The notes: generated from the letters alone by a model not told the origin. Shown: positions 1 through 8,307, counted from the first letter of the stretch. The stretch is DNA of 64,000 nucleotides from Larkinella sp051857545 (GCF_051857545.1 NZ_JBPZHB010000005.1:248001-312000); one strand, 5' to 3'. A program made the numbers and translations.

Positions 1-378
1 TTCATGACGGCGCTGCTCTACACCTCCGCGACGCTGCTGTTCGCTTTTCGACTGCCCCAACTCTCGGACATGGCGCCCGAAATCGGCATCGTACTGGGGA
101 GCATCACGGTATCGGTAACGCTCGTCGGCCTGATCAGTCTGTTTTGGAAAATCAGCGCCCACAGCGTCGGCATCAGCGGCATGGTGGGGGCTTTGCTCGG
201 CATTGCCATCAAATCCGGCGAACTCACGTTGCTCTATCCCCTGCTGGCCCTCATCATTCTGGCGGGGCTGCTGGCCAGTGCCCGGCTGCACCTGAATGCC
301 CACACCCCCACGCAAATTGCCGCCGGGATGGGACTGGGGCTGGTGGTGAGCCTGGTAACCGTGCTGTTGCTGGTTTGA
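1..378 (+). CDS. PAP2-like membrane protein, C-terminal part (cut by window start)
   Basis: The frame is open from the first base, so the true start is probably outside the window; the first internal ATG is at position 4. The visible 124 residues are very hydrophobic with about four membrane segments. SAHSVGISG followed by ARLHLNAHTPTQ resembles the second and third conserved segments of PAP2-type phosphatases, which work on lipid phosphates at the membrane. The final acidic residue of the usual third motif is replaced by Gln, so catalytic activity is doubtful. Family assignment is by motif only. Confidence 0.6.
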   Translation, partial: FMTALLYTSATLLFAFRLPQLSDMAPEIGIVLGSITVSVTLVGLISLFWKISAHSVGISGMVGALLGIAIKSGELTLLYPLLALIILAGLLASARLHLNAHTPTQIAAGMGLGLVVSLVTVLLLV

Positions 379-383
379 AACTA

Positions 384-479
384 GTTTACGGTATTCGGTT
401 TACGACGGGCCGTCGTTACGGTGGCTGACGCGTGCTGGCTAGCGCAATCTTAATCGGGCGTAAACCGAATACCGTAAAC
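384..479. repeat. Perfect 21-bp inverted repeat in the gap before the enoyl-CoA hydratase gene
   Basis: Positions 384-404 and 459-479 are exact reverse complements over 21 bases, separated by a 54-nt loop. Each arm is internally repetitive (GTTTACG, GTATTCG, GTTTACG). The structure begins 5 nt after the upstream stop codon and ends 10 nt before the next ATG. There is no T-run, so it is not a standard terminator; a dispersed intergenic repeat or an RNA hairpin is more likely. Confidence 0.75.
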
Positions 480-489
480 CCTATAAATC

Positions 490-1284
490 ATGTACGAACA
501 CCTTCTATTCTCCGTTTCGGACGGTATTGGCCGGATCACCCTCAACCGGCCGCAGGTTCACAATGCGCTCAACCCGGCGCTGATTCAGGAAATCACGCGT
601 GCGGTGGAAGCCGCCGGGGCCGACGAGGCCGTGCGGGTGGTGGTGCTGACCGGCGCGGGCGACAAAGCGTTTTGTTCCGGGGCGGATTTGAAGGAAGCGG
701 CTGGTCAGCTTCAAAACGAGGGCGGTTTTTCGATGGGCGACCTCCTGCGCGCAACCTATCACCCCTTGGTTCGGGCCATTCGAAACCTTCCTAAACCGGT
801 GGTTTGCCGACTCAACGGTGTGGCCGCCGGAGCGGGCTGTTCGCTGGCGCTGGCTTGTGATGTGGTCATTGCGACGAATGAATCCTATTTATCGCTGCTG
901 TTTGTCGGCATTGGTCTGATGCCCGACGCCGGTTCGACGTTCTTTCTCCCACGCCTGCTGGGGTCCCAAAAAGCGTTTGAGTTATGCAGCACGGGACGGC
1001 GGGTCTACGGCCCGGAAGCCGAGCGACTCGGACTGGTGACGCGCTCGGTTCCGGCAACGGAACTGGATGTGGTGGTGGCCGAAACCGCGGGATATTACGC
1101 GACGGCTCCCACGCAGGCCATCGGTTTCATGAAGTTAGCGTTGAATCAGTCCGTTTACAACGATCTGGAAACGCAATTGGAGCAAGAAGCTCAGTATCAG
1201 AACCAACTGGGTCAATCGCATGATGCGGCTGAGGGCATTCTGGCGTTTTTACAAAAGCGAAAGGCGGTTTTTACAGGAAATTAA
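490..1284 (+). CDS. Enoyl-CoA hydratase/isomerase family protein
   Basis: A 264-residue crotonase-fold protein of normal family length. SGADLKE (residues 63-69) and GVAAGAGCS (about 110-118) match the two oxyanion-hole segments that stabilise the acyl-CoA thioester enolate, and ALACDVVIA follows as in PaaG/EchA-type proteins. It probably hydrates or isomerises an enoyl-CoA in fatty-acid or aromatic-acid breakdown in the cytoplasm; the exact substrate cannot be read from sequence. It stands alone between the inverted repeat and tRNA-Arg, so no pathway context is available. Confidence 0.85.
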   Translation: MYEHLLFSVSDGIGRITLNRPQVHNALNPALIQEITRAVEAAGADEAVRVVVLTGAGDKAFCSGADLKEAAGQLQNEGGFSMGDLLRATYHPLVRAIRNLPKPVVCRLNGVAAGAGCSLALACDVVIATNESYLSLLFVGIGLMPDAGSTFFLPRLLGSQKAFELCSTGRRVYGPEAERLGLVTRSVPATELDVVVAETAGYYATAPTQAIGFMKLALNQSVYNDLETQLEQEAQYQNQLGQSHDAAEGILAFLQKRKAVFTGN

Positions 1285-1355
1285 GCAATAAATTTCCGGC
1301 TGGCTTTTTGAATCTTATTTTTTTGTCTTACTTTTGCAGTCCCAACACGGGAAAA

Positions 1356-1429
1356 GCATTCGTAGCTCAATTGGATAGAGCACCTGACTACGGATCAGGA
1401 GGTTTGGGGTTCGAATCCCTACGAGTGCA
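1356..1429 (+). tRNA. tRNA-Arg (anticodon ACG)
   Basis: A complete 74-nt cloverleaf can be drawn. The acceptor stem is GCATTCG with CGAGTGC (one G-T pair), discriminator A1429, anticodon stem CCTGA/TCAGG with loop CTACGGA, so the anticodon is ACG at 1390-1392. The T-loop is the canonical GGTTCGAATCC type. The 3' CCA is not encoded. It marks the boundary between core genes and the accessory stretch that follows. Confidence 0.95.
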
Positions 1430-1440
1430 CATTGATAATC

Positions 1441-1478
1441 AGCCACTTACGAGACAAAACTTGTTAGTGGCTTTTTTA
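1441..1478 (+). terminator. Probable intrinsic terminator of tRNA-Arg
   Basis: AGCCACT (1441-1447) pairs with AGTGGCT (1466-1472) and is followed by a T-run at 1472-1477. It starts 12 nt after the tRNA 3' end. Confidence 0.65.
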
Positions 1479-1801
1479 TTTGATACACAATTTGTTTGGC
1501 AGTCTTGTCATTCATGGGTTTGATGATGGTATCTTGGACTTATCCAATTGCCTCTCTTAGCACCCTTGGTTAATCTAAAAACCAGCATTCACGGGTTCGG
1601 ATGCTTTAGTTTCGACCAGTAGACTGCCTTTTTCTTGGTTCTGTTCAGCGGTTTTCATCCTTTTCTGGAAAATACCGTCTAAGTTATCAAACGGCGGCAG
1701 TCTCCTTAATGAGACCAACGCTGGATCAGTTCGAGCAAGCGGCTTCATCCTCGGACACACCTTACTCTCCATCCAAGTAGAATGGCACTTTCAATCCCCT
1801 C
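1479..1801. other. 323-bp gap, no supported gene
   Basis: The only sizeable open frame is 65 codons on the minus strand (1772-1575). It has no recognisable motif and no clear ribosome-binding site. It may be a decayed fragment between the tRNA gene and the ATPase gene. Confidence 0.4.
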
Positions 1802-2995
1802 CTAGTGAGCCAGTACGTTGAATTCCCTCAACCGGTCCCATAGCGAATCAATGTCCACCACCTGCACACCCGGACGAAAGGGATAGCTCCCTGCTGAGGG
1901 CGTTACCACTAAGATGGGCAATTGACCCAAATCTTCCTGAGCCACCGATGTACCCCGCTTCAGGGTTGGGGAATTCGAGAGCTTTACTTCCAGTGCTACC
2001 ACCGGATCATTGCCCCGAACTAAAACCAGATCCAGTTCAGCGCCTTGCTGCGTACGGTAAAAATACGGCTGAATAGAGCCATCGAGCTGGTTTATGACCT
2101 GCTCGATGACATACCCTTCCCAGGATGCCCCTGCCTGGGCATGCAATAACAGCGCGTCGGTCGACGACAGATTGAGGAGGTGGTGTAATAAGCCACTATC
2201 CCGGATGTAAAACTTCGGGCTTTTCGTCAGCCGTTTCCCCAGATTAACAAAGTAGGGTTCGAGTCGCCGAACCAGAAAGGCTTCTTCCAGCAGATCGATG
2301 TAGTTGCGGATCGTAGTCACACTCACCCCCAGTGAAGCCGCCAGCATCGAATAATTCAGTAACGATCCCTGAACCGTGGTCAGCATCCGCAGCAAGCGAC
2401 TCAGCAAAGTGGCCGTTACCGAGTGTCCCAATTTCCCCAGCAGGGGCAAATCCCGCTCGACATAACTCTGGATAAAAGAACGGTACCATTGGGTCCGAAT
2501 GCGGTCCGAATCGATGAGAAAGGGTTCCGGAAAACCGCCCCGGAACCAGTGGGTCAGATACGGCGTGGGGCTTACTTCGGTCCGGACCAGCGGAGTCAAC
2601 TCCATAAAAGTGATCCGCCCCGCCAAGGTTTCGCCACTCCGGGCCAGTAAATCCGGCGACGCCGACCCCAGCAGAATGAAGCGTCCCGGCTGGCGGTTCT
2701 GGTCGACCAGCGAACGTAACTGCGGAAACAACTCAGGCATGCGTTGAATTTCGTCCAGGATGACGGTATGGGTAGCGTATTGTTCCAGAAGCCAGCCGGG
2801 ACGGTCTCCCAATCGATCCTGATCTTCCAGCCTTTCTAGATCGATGTACAGGGTCGGTTTGCCAGCGTTCTCAGTTAAAGAGCGGGCGAGTGTTGTTTTC
2901 CCGACCTGCCGGGGGCCGACTAAACCCACCACCGGAAAATGCAGAATGGCCTCCTGCATCGGGTTTTGAATCAAACGAGCAATTACTTTATTCAT
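1802..2995 (-). CDS. AAA-type ATPase with DUF4143-like C-terminal domain
   Basis: Starting at the ATG complementary to 2995-2993 gives 397 residues beginning MNKVIARLIQ. The frame is open 72 codons further upstream, but that extension does not look like family sequence. Walker A is GPRQVGKTT (about residues 27-35), Walker B is VILDEIQ, and GSAS in the sensor region follows. The C-terminal half (WFRGGFPEPF, YVERDLPLLG, and a late AELDLVLVRG-VALEVKLS nuclease-like stretch) matches the ATP-binding DUF4143 family. These proteins are common as accessory single genes; a role in defence or addiction has been suggested for the family but is not proven here. The start codon is inside a 15-bp inverted repeat (2988-3032). 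Confidence 0.85.
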   Translation of the reverse strand: MNKVIARLIQNPMQEAILHFPVVGLVGPRQVGKTTLARSLTENAGKPTLYIDLERLEDQDRLGDRPGWLLEQYATHTVILDEIQRMPELFPQLRSLVDQNRQPGRFILLGSASPDLLARSGETLAGRITFMELTPLVRTEVSPTPYLTHWFRGGFPEPFLIDSDRIRTQWYRSFIQSYVERDLPLLGKLGHSVTATLLSRLLRMLTTVQGSLLNYSMLAASLGVSVTTIRNYIDLLEEAFLVRRLEPYFVNLGKRLTKSPKFYIRDSGLLHHLLNLSSTDALLLHAQAGASWEGYVIEQVINQLDGSIQPYFYRTQQGAELDLVLVRGNDPVVALEVKLSNSPTLKRGTSVAQEDLGQLPILVVTPSAGSYPFRPGVQVVDIDSLWDRLREFNVLAH

Positions 2996-3032
2996 GTATA
3001 TTGTAATAATAAATTCAAATATACATGAATAA
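2988..3032. promoter_or_regulatory. 15-bp inverted repeat spanning the ATPase start codon
   Basis: TTATTCATGTATATT (2988-3002) and AATATACATGAATAA (3018-3032) are exact reverse complements with a 15-nt AT-rich spacer. The ATPase start codon (2993-2995) lies in one arm. On mRNA this would form a hairpin hiding the start codon. On DNA it is the right shape for a dimeric repressor, so autoregulation or control by the nearby XRE protein is possible (inference). Confidence 0.6.
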
Positions 3033-3485
3033 CCGACTTTGATACTGCTCTGACCGAAAATAAAAAGGTGGTTGATTATTGCCCTTAAAGCTGTAAAAAG
3101 GTAAGTTTTCGTAGATAAGAGCGCTTTTTCAGGCAAAAAAATGACTGAGGAGCTTTTTATCGCAGAACCATTTTTGAAATGACCGAAACAGGTATATACC
3201 TGAAAAACCAACCTTTCAGCCCTGTCCTCTCCTCCAACATAGAAGTTGGGTGTTGTTCAAAAGGATGTTTCTCCAACTATAGTAAATCCAGTGACCACCT
3301 TTTTTGCCGAAAGAAATTTCGTATAGTCTAATCCTTATATGAATACCTCAGAATAATTCGTTATCCAAAAGTGTATGGGACGATCGAATCAACCATGTGT
3401 TGACTGATCGCTAGTACTCAGAATCAATCAGAAGGATATATGGAAATATACAGAGCTTGATGATCGGTAACGAAACCAAATTTAC
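3033..3485. other. Non-coding gap with one perfect palindrome
   Basis: No open frame longer than about 40 codons looks coding, and the stretch is AT-rich. A perfect 14-bp palindrome CAGGTATATACCTG lies at 3189-3202 and could be an operator. Otherwise nothing recognisable. Confidence 0.5.
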
Positions 3486-3782
3486 CTAGTGCTCCTGTTG
3501 ATTTTCAAATGGGGGTAATTCAAAATCAACCAATTCCTTCAAATCCACCTTCAGTGTACGAGCAAGTACTGCTATCATACTGAGCGTTACATTTACTTCA
3601 CCACGCTCAATACGTCCGACCTGACTCAGCCAAAGTTCCGATTCATCAGCAAGAGCCTGCTGGGTCATTCCACGCTGCGTGCGGACCTTACGAAGCTGAT
3701 GCCCAAATAACCGAAGTAACTCTTTGTCCCGAATTTTTACCACGGGACAAATAATTAACTTGATTCTTTCAATAAATAACAC
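3486..3782 (-). CDS. XRE-family helix-turn-helix regulator
   Basis: A 98-residue protein with an HTH_3 domain from about residue 27 to 85: QLRKVRTQRGMTQQALAD and LSQVGRIERGEVN give the two helices. It should bind DNA as a dimer and probably controls neighbouring genes. The first 15 or so residues are hydrophobic and atypical, so the true start could be an internal codon (GTG at about residue 15). It is divergent from the plus-strand cluster beginning at 3850 across a short intergenic region, the usual arrangement for a local repressor. Confidence 0.85.
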   Translation of the reverse strand: MLFIERIKLIICPVVKIRDKELLRLFGHQLRKVRTQRGMTQQALADESELWLSQVGRIERGEVNVTLSMIAVLARTLKVDLKELVDFELPPFENQQEH

Positions 3783-3783
3783 C

Positions 3784-3817
3784 TTTAAGTGCTATTTTAA
3801 AAAATTAGGTATCTTTG
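3784..3817 (+). promoter_or_regulatory. Putative Bacteroidota-type promoter of the 3850-5513 cluster
   Basis: TATCTTTG at 3810-3817 is a full match to the TANNTTTG -7 element. The -33 region (TTTAAG, 3784-3789) is only a partial match. Transcription would start about 25 nt before the ATG at 3850, which supports that start rather than an upstream one. Confidence 0.45.
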
Positions 3818-3849
3818 CTGCTGAATTTTCGATCAAAGACCCATTAAAA

Positions 3850-3999
3850 ATGGAAAGTAATTCAACCATTTTAGTGCCAGCTAATAGCATATACCCCGAT
3901 GGTGGTCTCTACCTCCGCTTTTTCCAAAAAGAGCTGTTCCTTCCCCTTGACGAACTGGGTGGAACCAGTTCGTTGAAGAACGCGCCACGGATTTTTTGA
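3850..3999 (+). CDS. Small unrecognised protein, 49 residues
   Basis: Start chosen at ATG 3850 just downstream of the candidate promoter; the frame is open further upstream but that part overlaps the regulator gene. The sequence begins MESNSTILVPANSIY. Its stop codon overlaps the next start (TGATG at 3997-4001), so translation is probably coupled. It could alternatively be the N-terminal piece of the next gene separated by a frameshift. No family recognised. Confidence 0.5.
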   Translation: MESNSTILVPANSIYPDGGLYLRFFQKELFLPLDELGGTSSLKNAPRIF

Positions 4000-4916
4000 T
4001 GGACACGATCAGGGATGATTGGAGATTCACCCCTTCGTATGATTCGTCCATCAGAGAAGACGCCGAAAGCCCGGAAGAAGCCAGCAAAACCATTCGCATT
4101 CGGATTTCTTTTCCCCGCGGGAAAATCACCGAAGCCATGCCCAAGCTTGAATCCCTAATCGGTTATACCCACGATGAAATCAGCGGCATGAAGAGTCGAT
4201 TCGACGGTCACTCTACGACTCCATTTGATCCCAACGCCATCCGAATCGCGTACTTCGAGCCGGGCATGATCGAGCCGTTTACCGACTTCGGCTTCAAGCA
4301 CAAATACTCGGGTCACAATCTGTTCGATTTTGGCCGGGGAACCTACACCATTAATCTCCGTTTCCCAACGGGTTATTTTGATCCACAGGATCTACTGATG
4401 GATGACGAATTAGAGAGTGGCGCCAACATCGATACTATCGTGTATACGAAAAATCAGGGACAATCGACCCAACAGCTGATGGGCACCCAGATTGATGAAT
4501 CCAGCCCCGATGAATCGCTCCACAAAAGTGCGGGCTCGCTCATCTACGCCATCGTAAACTACCGGGAAAAGCCGTTGGGAAAAGTTCAACAGGAGCGGTT
4601 TCCGGTGGCTGGCGGGAATTTCCCCTTCGTATATGTTGAGTCCAAGCCTGACATTCAGGCCAAGTACCAACATACTAATATCATTCGCTATGAAACGCAC
4701 CTTGGGGAAGAAATCGACGTACTCTGGGCGGAAATCCACCGAAACGATGAAGACATCACCCCGCGCTTTTTGCAGCTTAGCTATGAAGTTACCGATTCGC
4801 TCATCGATCACGCTCCGGCAGCCAAAGGGAATCCGGGTTCATTAAAAGCCGTGATTTTTGAAAGCGATGGCCAGACCATCCGCTGCTTTATGAGTTTGAA
4901 CCTGTGGACCCCTTGA
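3999..4916 (+). CDS. Unrecognised soluble protein, 305 residues
   Basis: Start at ATG 3999; a TTG one codon upstream is also possible. The protein is acidic and hydrophilic without signal peptide or membrane segment. Recurrent aromatic/beta patterns such as TYTINLRFPTGYF and SLIYAIVNYRE suggest a beta-rich fold. No known motif was recognised. It is translationally coupled to the 49-residue frame and sits between an XRE regulator and a tape-measure-like gene, so a mobile-element or phage-derived role is plausible but unproven. Confidence 0.65.
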   Translation: MDTIRDDWRFTPSYDSSIREDAESPEEASKTIRIRISFPRGKITEAMPKLESLIGYTHDEISGMKSRFDGHSTTPFDPNAIRIAYFEPGMIEPFTDFGFKHKYSGHNLFDFGRGTYTINLRFPTGYFDPQDLLMDDELESGANIDTIVYTKNQGQSTQQLMGTQIDESSPDESLHKSAGSLIYAIVNYREKPLGKVQQERFPVAGGNFPFVYVESKPDIQAKYQHTNIIRYETHLGEEIDVLWAEIHRNDEDITPRFLQLSYEVTDSLIDHAPAAKGNPGSLKAVIFESDGQTIRCFMSLNLWTP

Positions 4917-5001
4917 CGGGTAAATTCCGCGAATCGAGAGGGCTGGTAACACTAGCGATGCCAGCCAGCCCATATCTGATCGTTAAGGCTTTAACAATAC
5001 C

Positions 5002-5109
5002 ATGCTGGAAGAAGATCAATACGGCATTGCCATGGAAGAGTATAAAATCAACATGGTCCACTCGTATGATCTCTACAAAAAAGGCACCTGCGGCCTGCCT
5101 GTAAACTAA
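5002..5109 (+). CDS. Short open frame, 35 residues
   Basis: ATG at 5002 gives MLEEDQYGIAMEEYKIN and ends KKGTCGLPVN. An in-frame stop lies 6 codons upstream. A purine-rich AAGG is 12 nt before the ATG. Composition looks protein-like, but it could be the tail of a decayed gene. Confidence 0.35.
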   Translation: MLEEDQYGIAMEEYKINMVHSYDLYKKGTCGLPVN

Positions 5110-5243
5110 GGGGCTCACGGGTGCTGGCAGCTTCTTTTTCATGCCCCGATGGAGTGACGGAACCACCGATGCGCATCGGTGGTTCTAACGCTCAAACGAG
5201 TAACCGATTCAATGGTCTAATCCAAACCCCACATGGCCAGCTT

Positions 5244-5513
5244 ATGACTTCCATCGAAATCAAAACGTACGAAGCTCTGAAAGAGAAACTGGGTCGAGAA
5301 GCGGCCCAGCAGCTGATGGAAACTTTTTTTTTCCTCCAGCAAGCCGGTGCAAAACCGGGACCCGAATCCATTCCTACAACCGCCCAGCTTGAGCGCAGGC
5401 TGGCCCGAATGAACCTGCATTTAGTTCTGTGGATGGCGGGGCTGTGGCTGATCCAGATGATCACCCTCGTTTCCCTGTTTCTTCACCTGTCATCCTCCTT
5501 CCGGAGCTCCTGA
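5244..5513 (+). CDS. Small coiled-coil protein with C-terminal membrane anchor
   Basis: Start at ATG 5244 (89 residues) because from MTSIEIKTYEALKEKLG onward the sequence resembles small DUF1640-like coiled-coil/anchor proteins; the upstream frame does not. About 25 charged helical residues are followed by a linker and then a hydrophobic helix LVLWMAGLWLIQMITLVSLF. Function is unknown. It converges on the 905-residue gene and may belong to the same accessory unit. Confidence 0.55.
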   Translation: MTSIEIKTYEALKEKLGREAAQQLMETFFFLQQAGAKPGPESIPTTAQLERRLARMNLHLVLWMAGLWLIQMITLVSLFLHLSSSFRSS

Positions 5514-5527
5514 CAAAACCCCGGGAC

Positions 5528-5558
5528 AAAAAAAGCCGAGGGTTTTAGACCCTCGGCT
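5528..5558 (-). terminator. Intrinsic terminator of the tape-measure-like gene
   Basis: AGCCGAGGG (5534-5542) pairs perfectly with CCCTCGGCT (5550-5558), loop 7 nt. On the minus strand it is followed by seven T (the A-run at 5528-5534), so it ends transcription arriving from 5590. Confidence 0.8.
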
Positions 5559-5589
5559 CGCCAGTGGATGATGATCTCCTCTGGTTCTG

Positions 5590-8307
5590 TTACATCCTCC
5601 CATTCCCCATCCTGAGGGATTCATTCACTTTCGCTCCGTTTAACCGCACCTGAAGCCCCGTTTCCAACGCCGACAGGACTTGTCGGTCGCCCGAGCGAAT
5701 GACCTCGATCAACTGCCGCAACAGACTCCCATGCTGATCGCTGGCTCCCGTCCCCAGCCATCCGGCCGGATGGGGTGTCGCCACCAGATAATCCCGGGGG
5801 TCGGGGCGGATCGCCCCCAGTGGGCCAGAAATCATCACTTCGCCAGCGGGAGAAATGACCGCATCCCGCACCGACCGGATTCCCCGCTGCCGATCATATT
5901 CAAACATCGCATTGCTGTGCAGGAGCTTTTCATCGAAGAAAATACTGTCCTTATGCTCGAAATACCGCTGCACCGCGTCGCGAACCGGGTCCGTCAAATC
6001 AGTCCGATTGCGCAACTCCGCCATTTCCTGCTGGCGGGTGATGATCCCCGCTTGCTTTGCCTGCTCGGCACTGGTCAACAAACCACTGTCGCCCGGCAGC
6101 CACTGAATCACCCGGATCAGGGAATCCGCCAGCTGATCGACGACTTTACCGTCCCCGAAGAGCTGGGCAATTTTCTCCTTGATGCGACTCATCGACTCCT
6201 CAAATTTCTGCTGAGCCGACAGGGTCCTGAGGTTGGTGGATACCAGCTCACCCATGTCTTCGATGCGCTTTTCTTCGCTGATGCCCACGCGTTTGAGAAT
6301 CTGTTCGTAGTCCTGCCGAAATTTAGCGTTGGTCACCAGCGCGTCGCCGTAGGTAGCCATCCGCTGCTGATCCAGCTGCGCGAGATTCCCCGTCAGTTGG
6401 TCGTTGATGTCGGCGATGGCTTTCTTCTGAAACAACACGTCCGAGAGCTCGGCTCGGGTCATCCCGATGGCTTCCGCCAAGGCTTTCTGGCCCATGACGT
6501 TCTGGCGCAAAAAACCGTCGAGGCCGCCAACCTGCTGGTCGATCTCCGACGTGAGGCTCTTCATGTCGCCCTGCAGGGCGAAAGCCCGGGCGCGTTCCAG
6601 ATTCAAGCTCTTCCGGATCAGCAACTCGGCGTGGAGCTCTTTCTCGATCGAGGTCTGCCAGTCCAGCAGTGACTCGCCAATTTTATCGATCTGCTCCAGA
6701 CTTATCCCCAGCATTTTGGCCTGCGTGACGGCTTTGGCCAGCTCACCCGCCTGTCCTTTGAAATTGGCGCGAATCGTGCCGGTGGTTTTCAACGTGGCTT
6801 CCAGAATCGACTGGTCGTTCAACAAAATACCGTGCCGGAGTTGTTCGATTTTGGAAATCCCCAAAATCTCATCGCGCACATTGCGATTCAAATCTCCCGA
6901 CAGAATCGTGTTCAGGGCCAACCCCTGAACGGCTTCTTCAGAAAGGGCCATCAGTTTGCCCGACTCCGCCAGCGTCTGGTTGAGTTTAGCGTTTAATACG
7001 ACGGACGTCCCCAGCGAGTCATTGAAACGCAGCTGGGAGCCCACCAGATCATCGAGGTTCACGCCTACCCCCGCCAAGGCAGTATGCTGCCCCTGCAGGG
7101 CATCGTACAACAGCCGCGCCTGTTGCTTGGAAACGGCAAACGAGCGGGACAGTTGTGTCACCCGCTCATCCGCTTTAGTCACGGATTCCAACACCCATTC
7201 CCCGATTTCGAAGATCGCTTTCCAGCGGAGGAGCTTCCCCGCCAGCCCCTGTACCACGCCCGTTATGCCCGCTGAGGCCGCATTCATCGAGGGGCCGAAC
7301 GAAGGGCCCAACCCCGAAAACCGGCCCGGCAAACGGCTGGCATCGGCCATTCGGGCGGCTAGCTGGTGAGCGTCGAAGAAGCCCCCCAGCCGGGTTCCGC
7401 CGACACCTTCCATCAGGTGGACCATGGAGGCAACCCCGGCTTTCAAATCACCGATCTGCCGGGCTTTCTGACCCCAGATCGTTGCGGTTTCGCGCAGCAG
7501 TTGCTGTTCCTGTTTCAGGGCGGCCTGACTGGTCATGGCTCCATCCCGCTGGGCTTTCAGGCCGCTTGCGATGCCCTTGGCGTAGCGGGAACGATCGTGG
7601 GTCAGCTTCTCCATCAGGGCGCGGTGCTGCTCTTCTTCGGCCTTGAGCTGGGCGGTCAGGGCCTGTTTCTGCTGGCGGTTGGTGGTGGCTCGCTGCTCGG
7701 CCTTGAGCTTTTCCCGACGGACCTCGTAGTCATCCAGCAAAGCCAGTTCGGCCCCGGTCAGGGGCACCCGGCTTTTCCAGTGTTTGGGGTCCAGTAGTTT
7801 GTCCTGATACGCTTTGGATTTGGTCTGCACCGACTCGATGACGTCCACCAGTGCGCCTTCCGCCCGGATGCGCTGCTGACGCAGCTCCCCGAGCATTTTC
7901 TCGATGTCCCGGCGTTTGATGTCATTCCGCAAGAGCCCTTCGTCGAGCCGCTTTATTTTCTCGACCAACCCCAGATTATAGCGGTTGAGATCGTTCAGCG
8001 TGGTTTGCGTATCCTTTTCGGCTTTTAGGAATTGGGCCGCACGGGCGAGGTGTTTGGCGTACTGCTGGGCCCCTTGGGATAAGTTGTGCTGTTCCTGCCG
8101 GGCTTCCACCAGACCCTTTAAAAGTTCGTCGTAATAGTCCCGGACTTCCTTCCGGTTCAGGAACTGACCAAACTGGGAATCGTCCATTTCCCGCCCTATA
8201 GCGGACTCTTTGTTGTCGCGGACATAGTGTTGAGCCGCCTGACGGATCAGGGTTTTCTGGTGGGCGGAGAGGTTGGCAAACTGAGGAGCGTCGAGGTAGT
8301 CTGGCAT
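5590..8307 (-). CDS. Tape-measure-like coiled-coil protein, 905 residues
   Basis: A long, mostly helical protein. Residues about 80-270 are a strongly charged coiled coil (for example KIKRLDEGLLRNDIKRRDIEKM). Residues about 315-390 are Gly/Ala-rich and partly hydrophobic (SAGITGVVQGLAGKLLRW). A second helical half and a mixed C-terminus follow. This layout resembles tail tape-measure proteins of phages and phage-like particles, but I recognise no diagnostic motif. No capsid, portal, sheath or baseplate genes are nearby, so it is an orphan. A purine-rich AAAAAAGG precedes the ATG. A frameshifted fragment of a close relative lies at 47522-47604. Confidence 0.6.
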   Translation of the reverse strand: MPDYLDAPQFANLSAHQKTLIRQAAQHYVRDNKESAIGREMDDSQFGQFLNRKEVRDYYDELLKGLVEARQEQHNLSQGAQQYAKHLARAAQFLKAEKDTQTTLNDLNRYNLGLVEKIKRLDEGLLRNDIKRRDIEKMLGELRQQRIRAEGALVDVIESVQTKSKAYQDKLLDPKHWKSRVPLTGAELALLDDYEVRREKLKAEQRATTNRQQKQALTAQLKAEEEQHRALMEKLTHDRSRYAKGIASGLKAQRDGAMTSQAALKQEQQLLRETATIWGQKARQIGDLKAGVASMVHLMEGVGGTRLGGFFDAHQLAARMADASRLPGRFSGLGPSFGPSMNAASAGITGVVQGLAGKLLRWKAIFEIGEWVLESVTKADERVTQLSRSFAVSKQQARLLYDALQGQHTALAGVGVNLDDLVGSQLRFNDSLGTSVVLNAKLNQTLAESGKLMALSEEAVQGLALNTILSGDLNRNVRDEILGISKIEQLRHGILLNDQSILEATLKTTGTIRANFKGQAGELAKAVTQAKMLGISLEQIDKIGESLLDWQTSIEKELHAELLIRKSLNLERARAFALQGDMKSLTSEIDQQVGGLDGFLRQNVMGQKALAEAIGMTRAELSDVLFQKKAIADINDQLTGNLAQLDQQRMATYGDALVTNAKFRQDYEQILKRVGISEEKRIEDMGELVSTNLRTLSAQQKFEESMSRIKEKIAQLFGDGKVVDQLADSLIRVIQWLPGDSGLLTSAEQAKQAGIITRQQEMAELRNRTDLTDPVRDAVQRYFEHKDSIFFDEKLLHSNAMFEYDRQRGIRSVRDAVISPAGEVMISGPLGAIRPDPRDYLVATPHPAGWLGTGASDQHGSLLRQLIEVIRSGDRQVLSALETGLQVRLNGAKVNESLRMGNGRM

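Noticed and set aside
1400..1429. Search for a duplicated tRNA 3' end as an island boundary
   Set aside because: No second copy of the tRNA 3' segment was found by eye; only a short chance match near 43608.
1575..1772. 65-codon minus-strand frame after tRNA-Arg
   Set aside because: No family, no ribosome-binding site and no conserved context; kept only as part of the gap description.
3031..3211. N-terminal extension of the AAA/DUF4143 gene by 72 codons
   Set aside because: The extension does not resemble the family, while MNKVIARLIQ at 2995 is a typical start close to the Walker A motif.
5680..6672. 330-codon plus-strand frame opposite the tape-measure-like gene
   Set aside because: Shadow frame: the composition follows codon positions of the real gene, and the opposite strand carries a coherent coiled-coil protein ended by a proper terminator.
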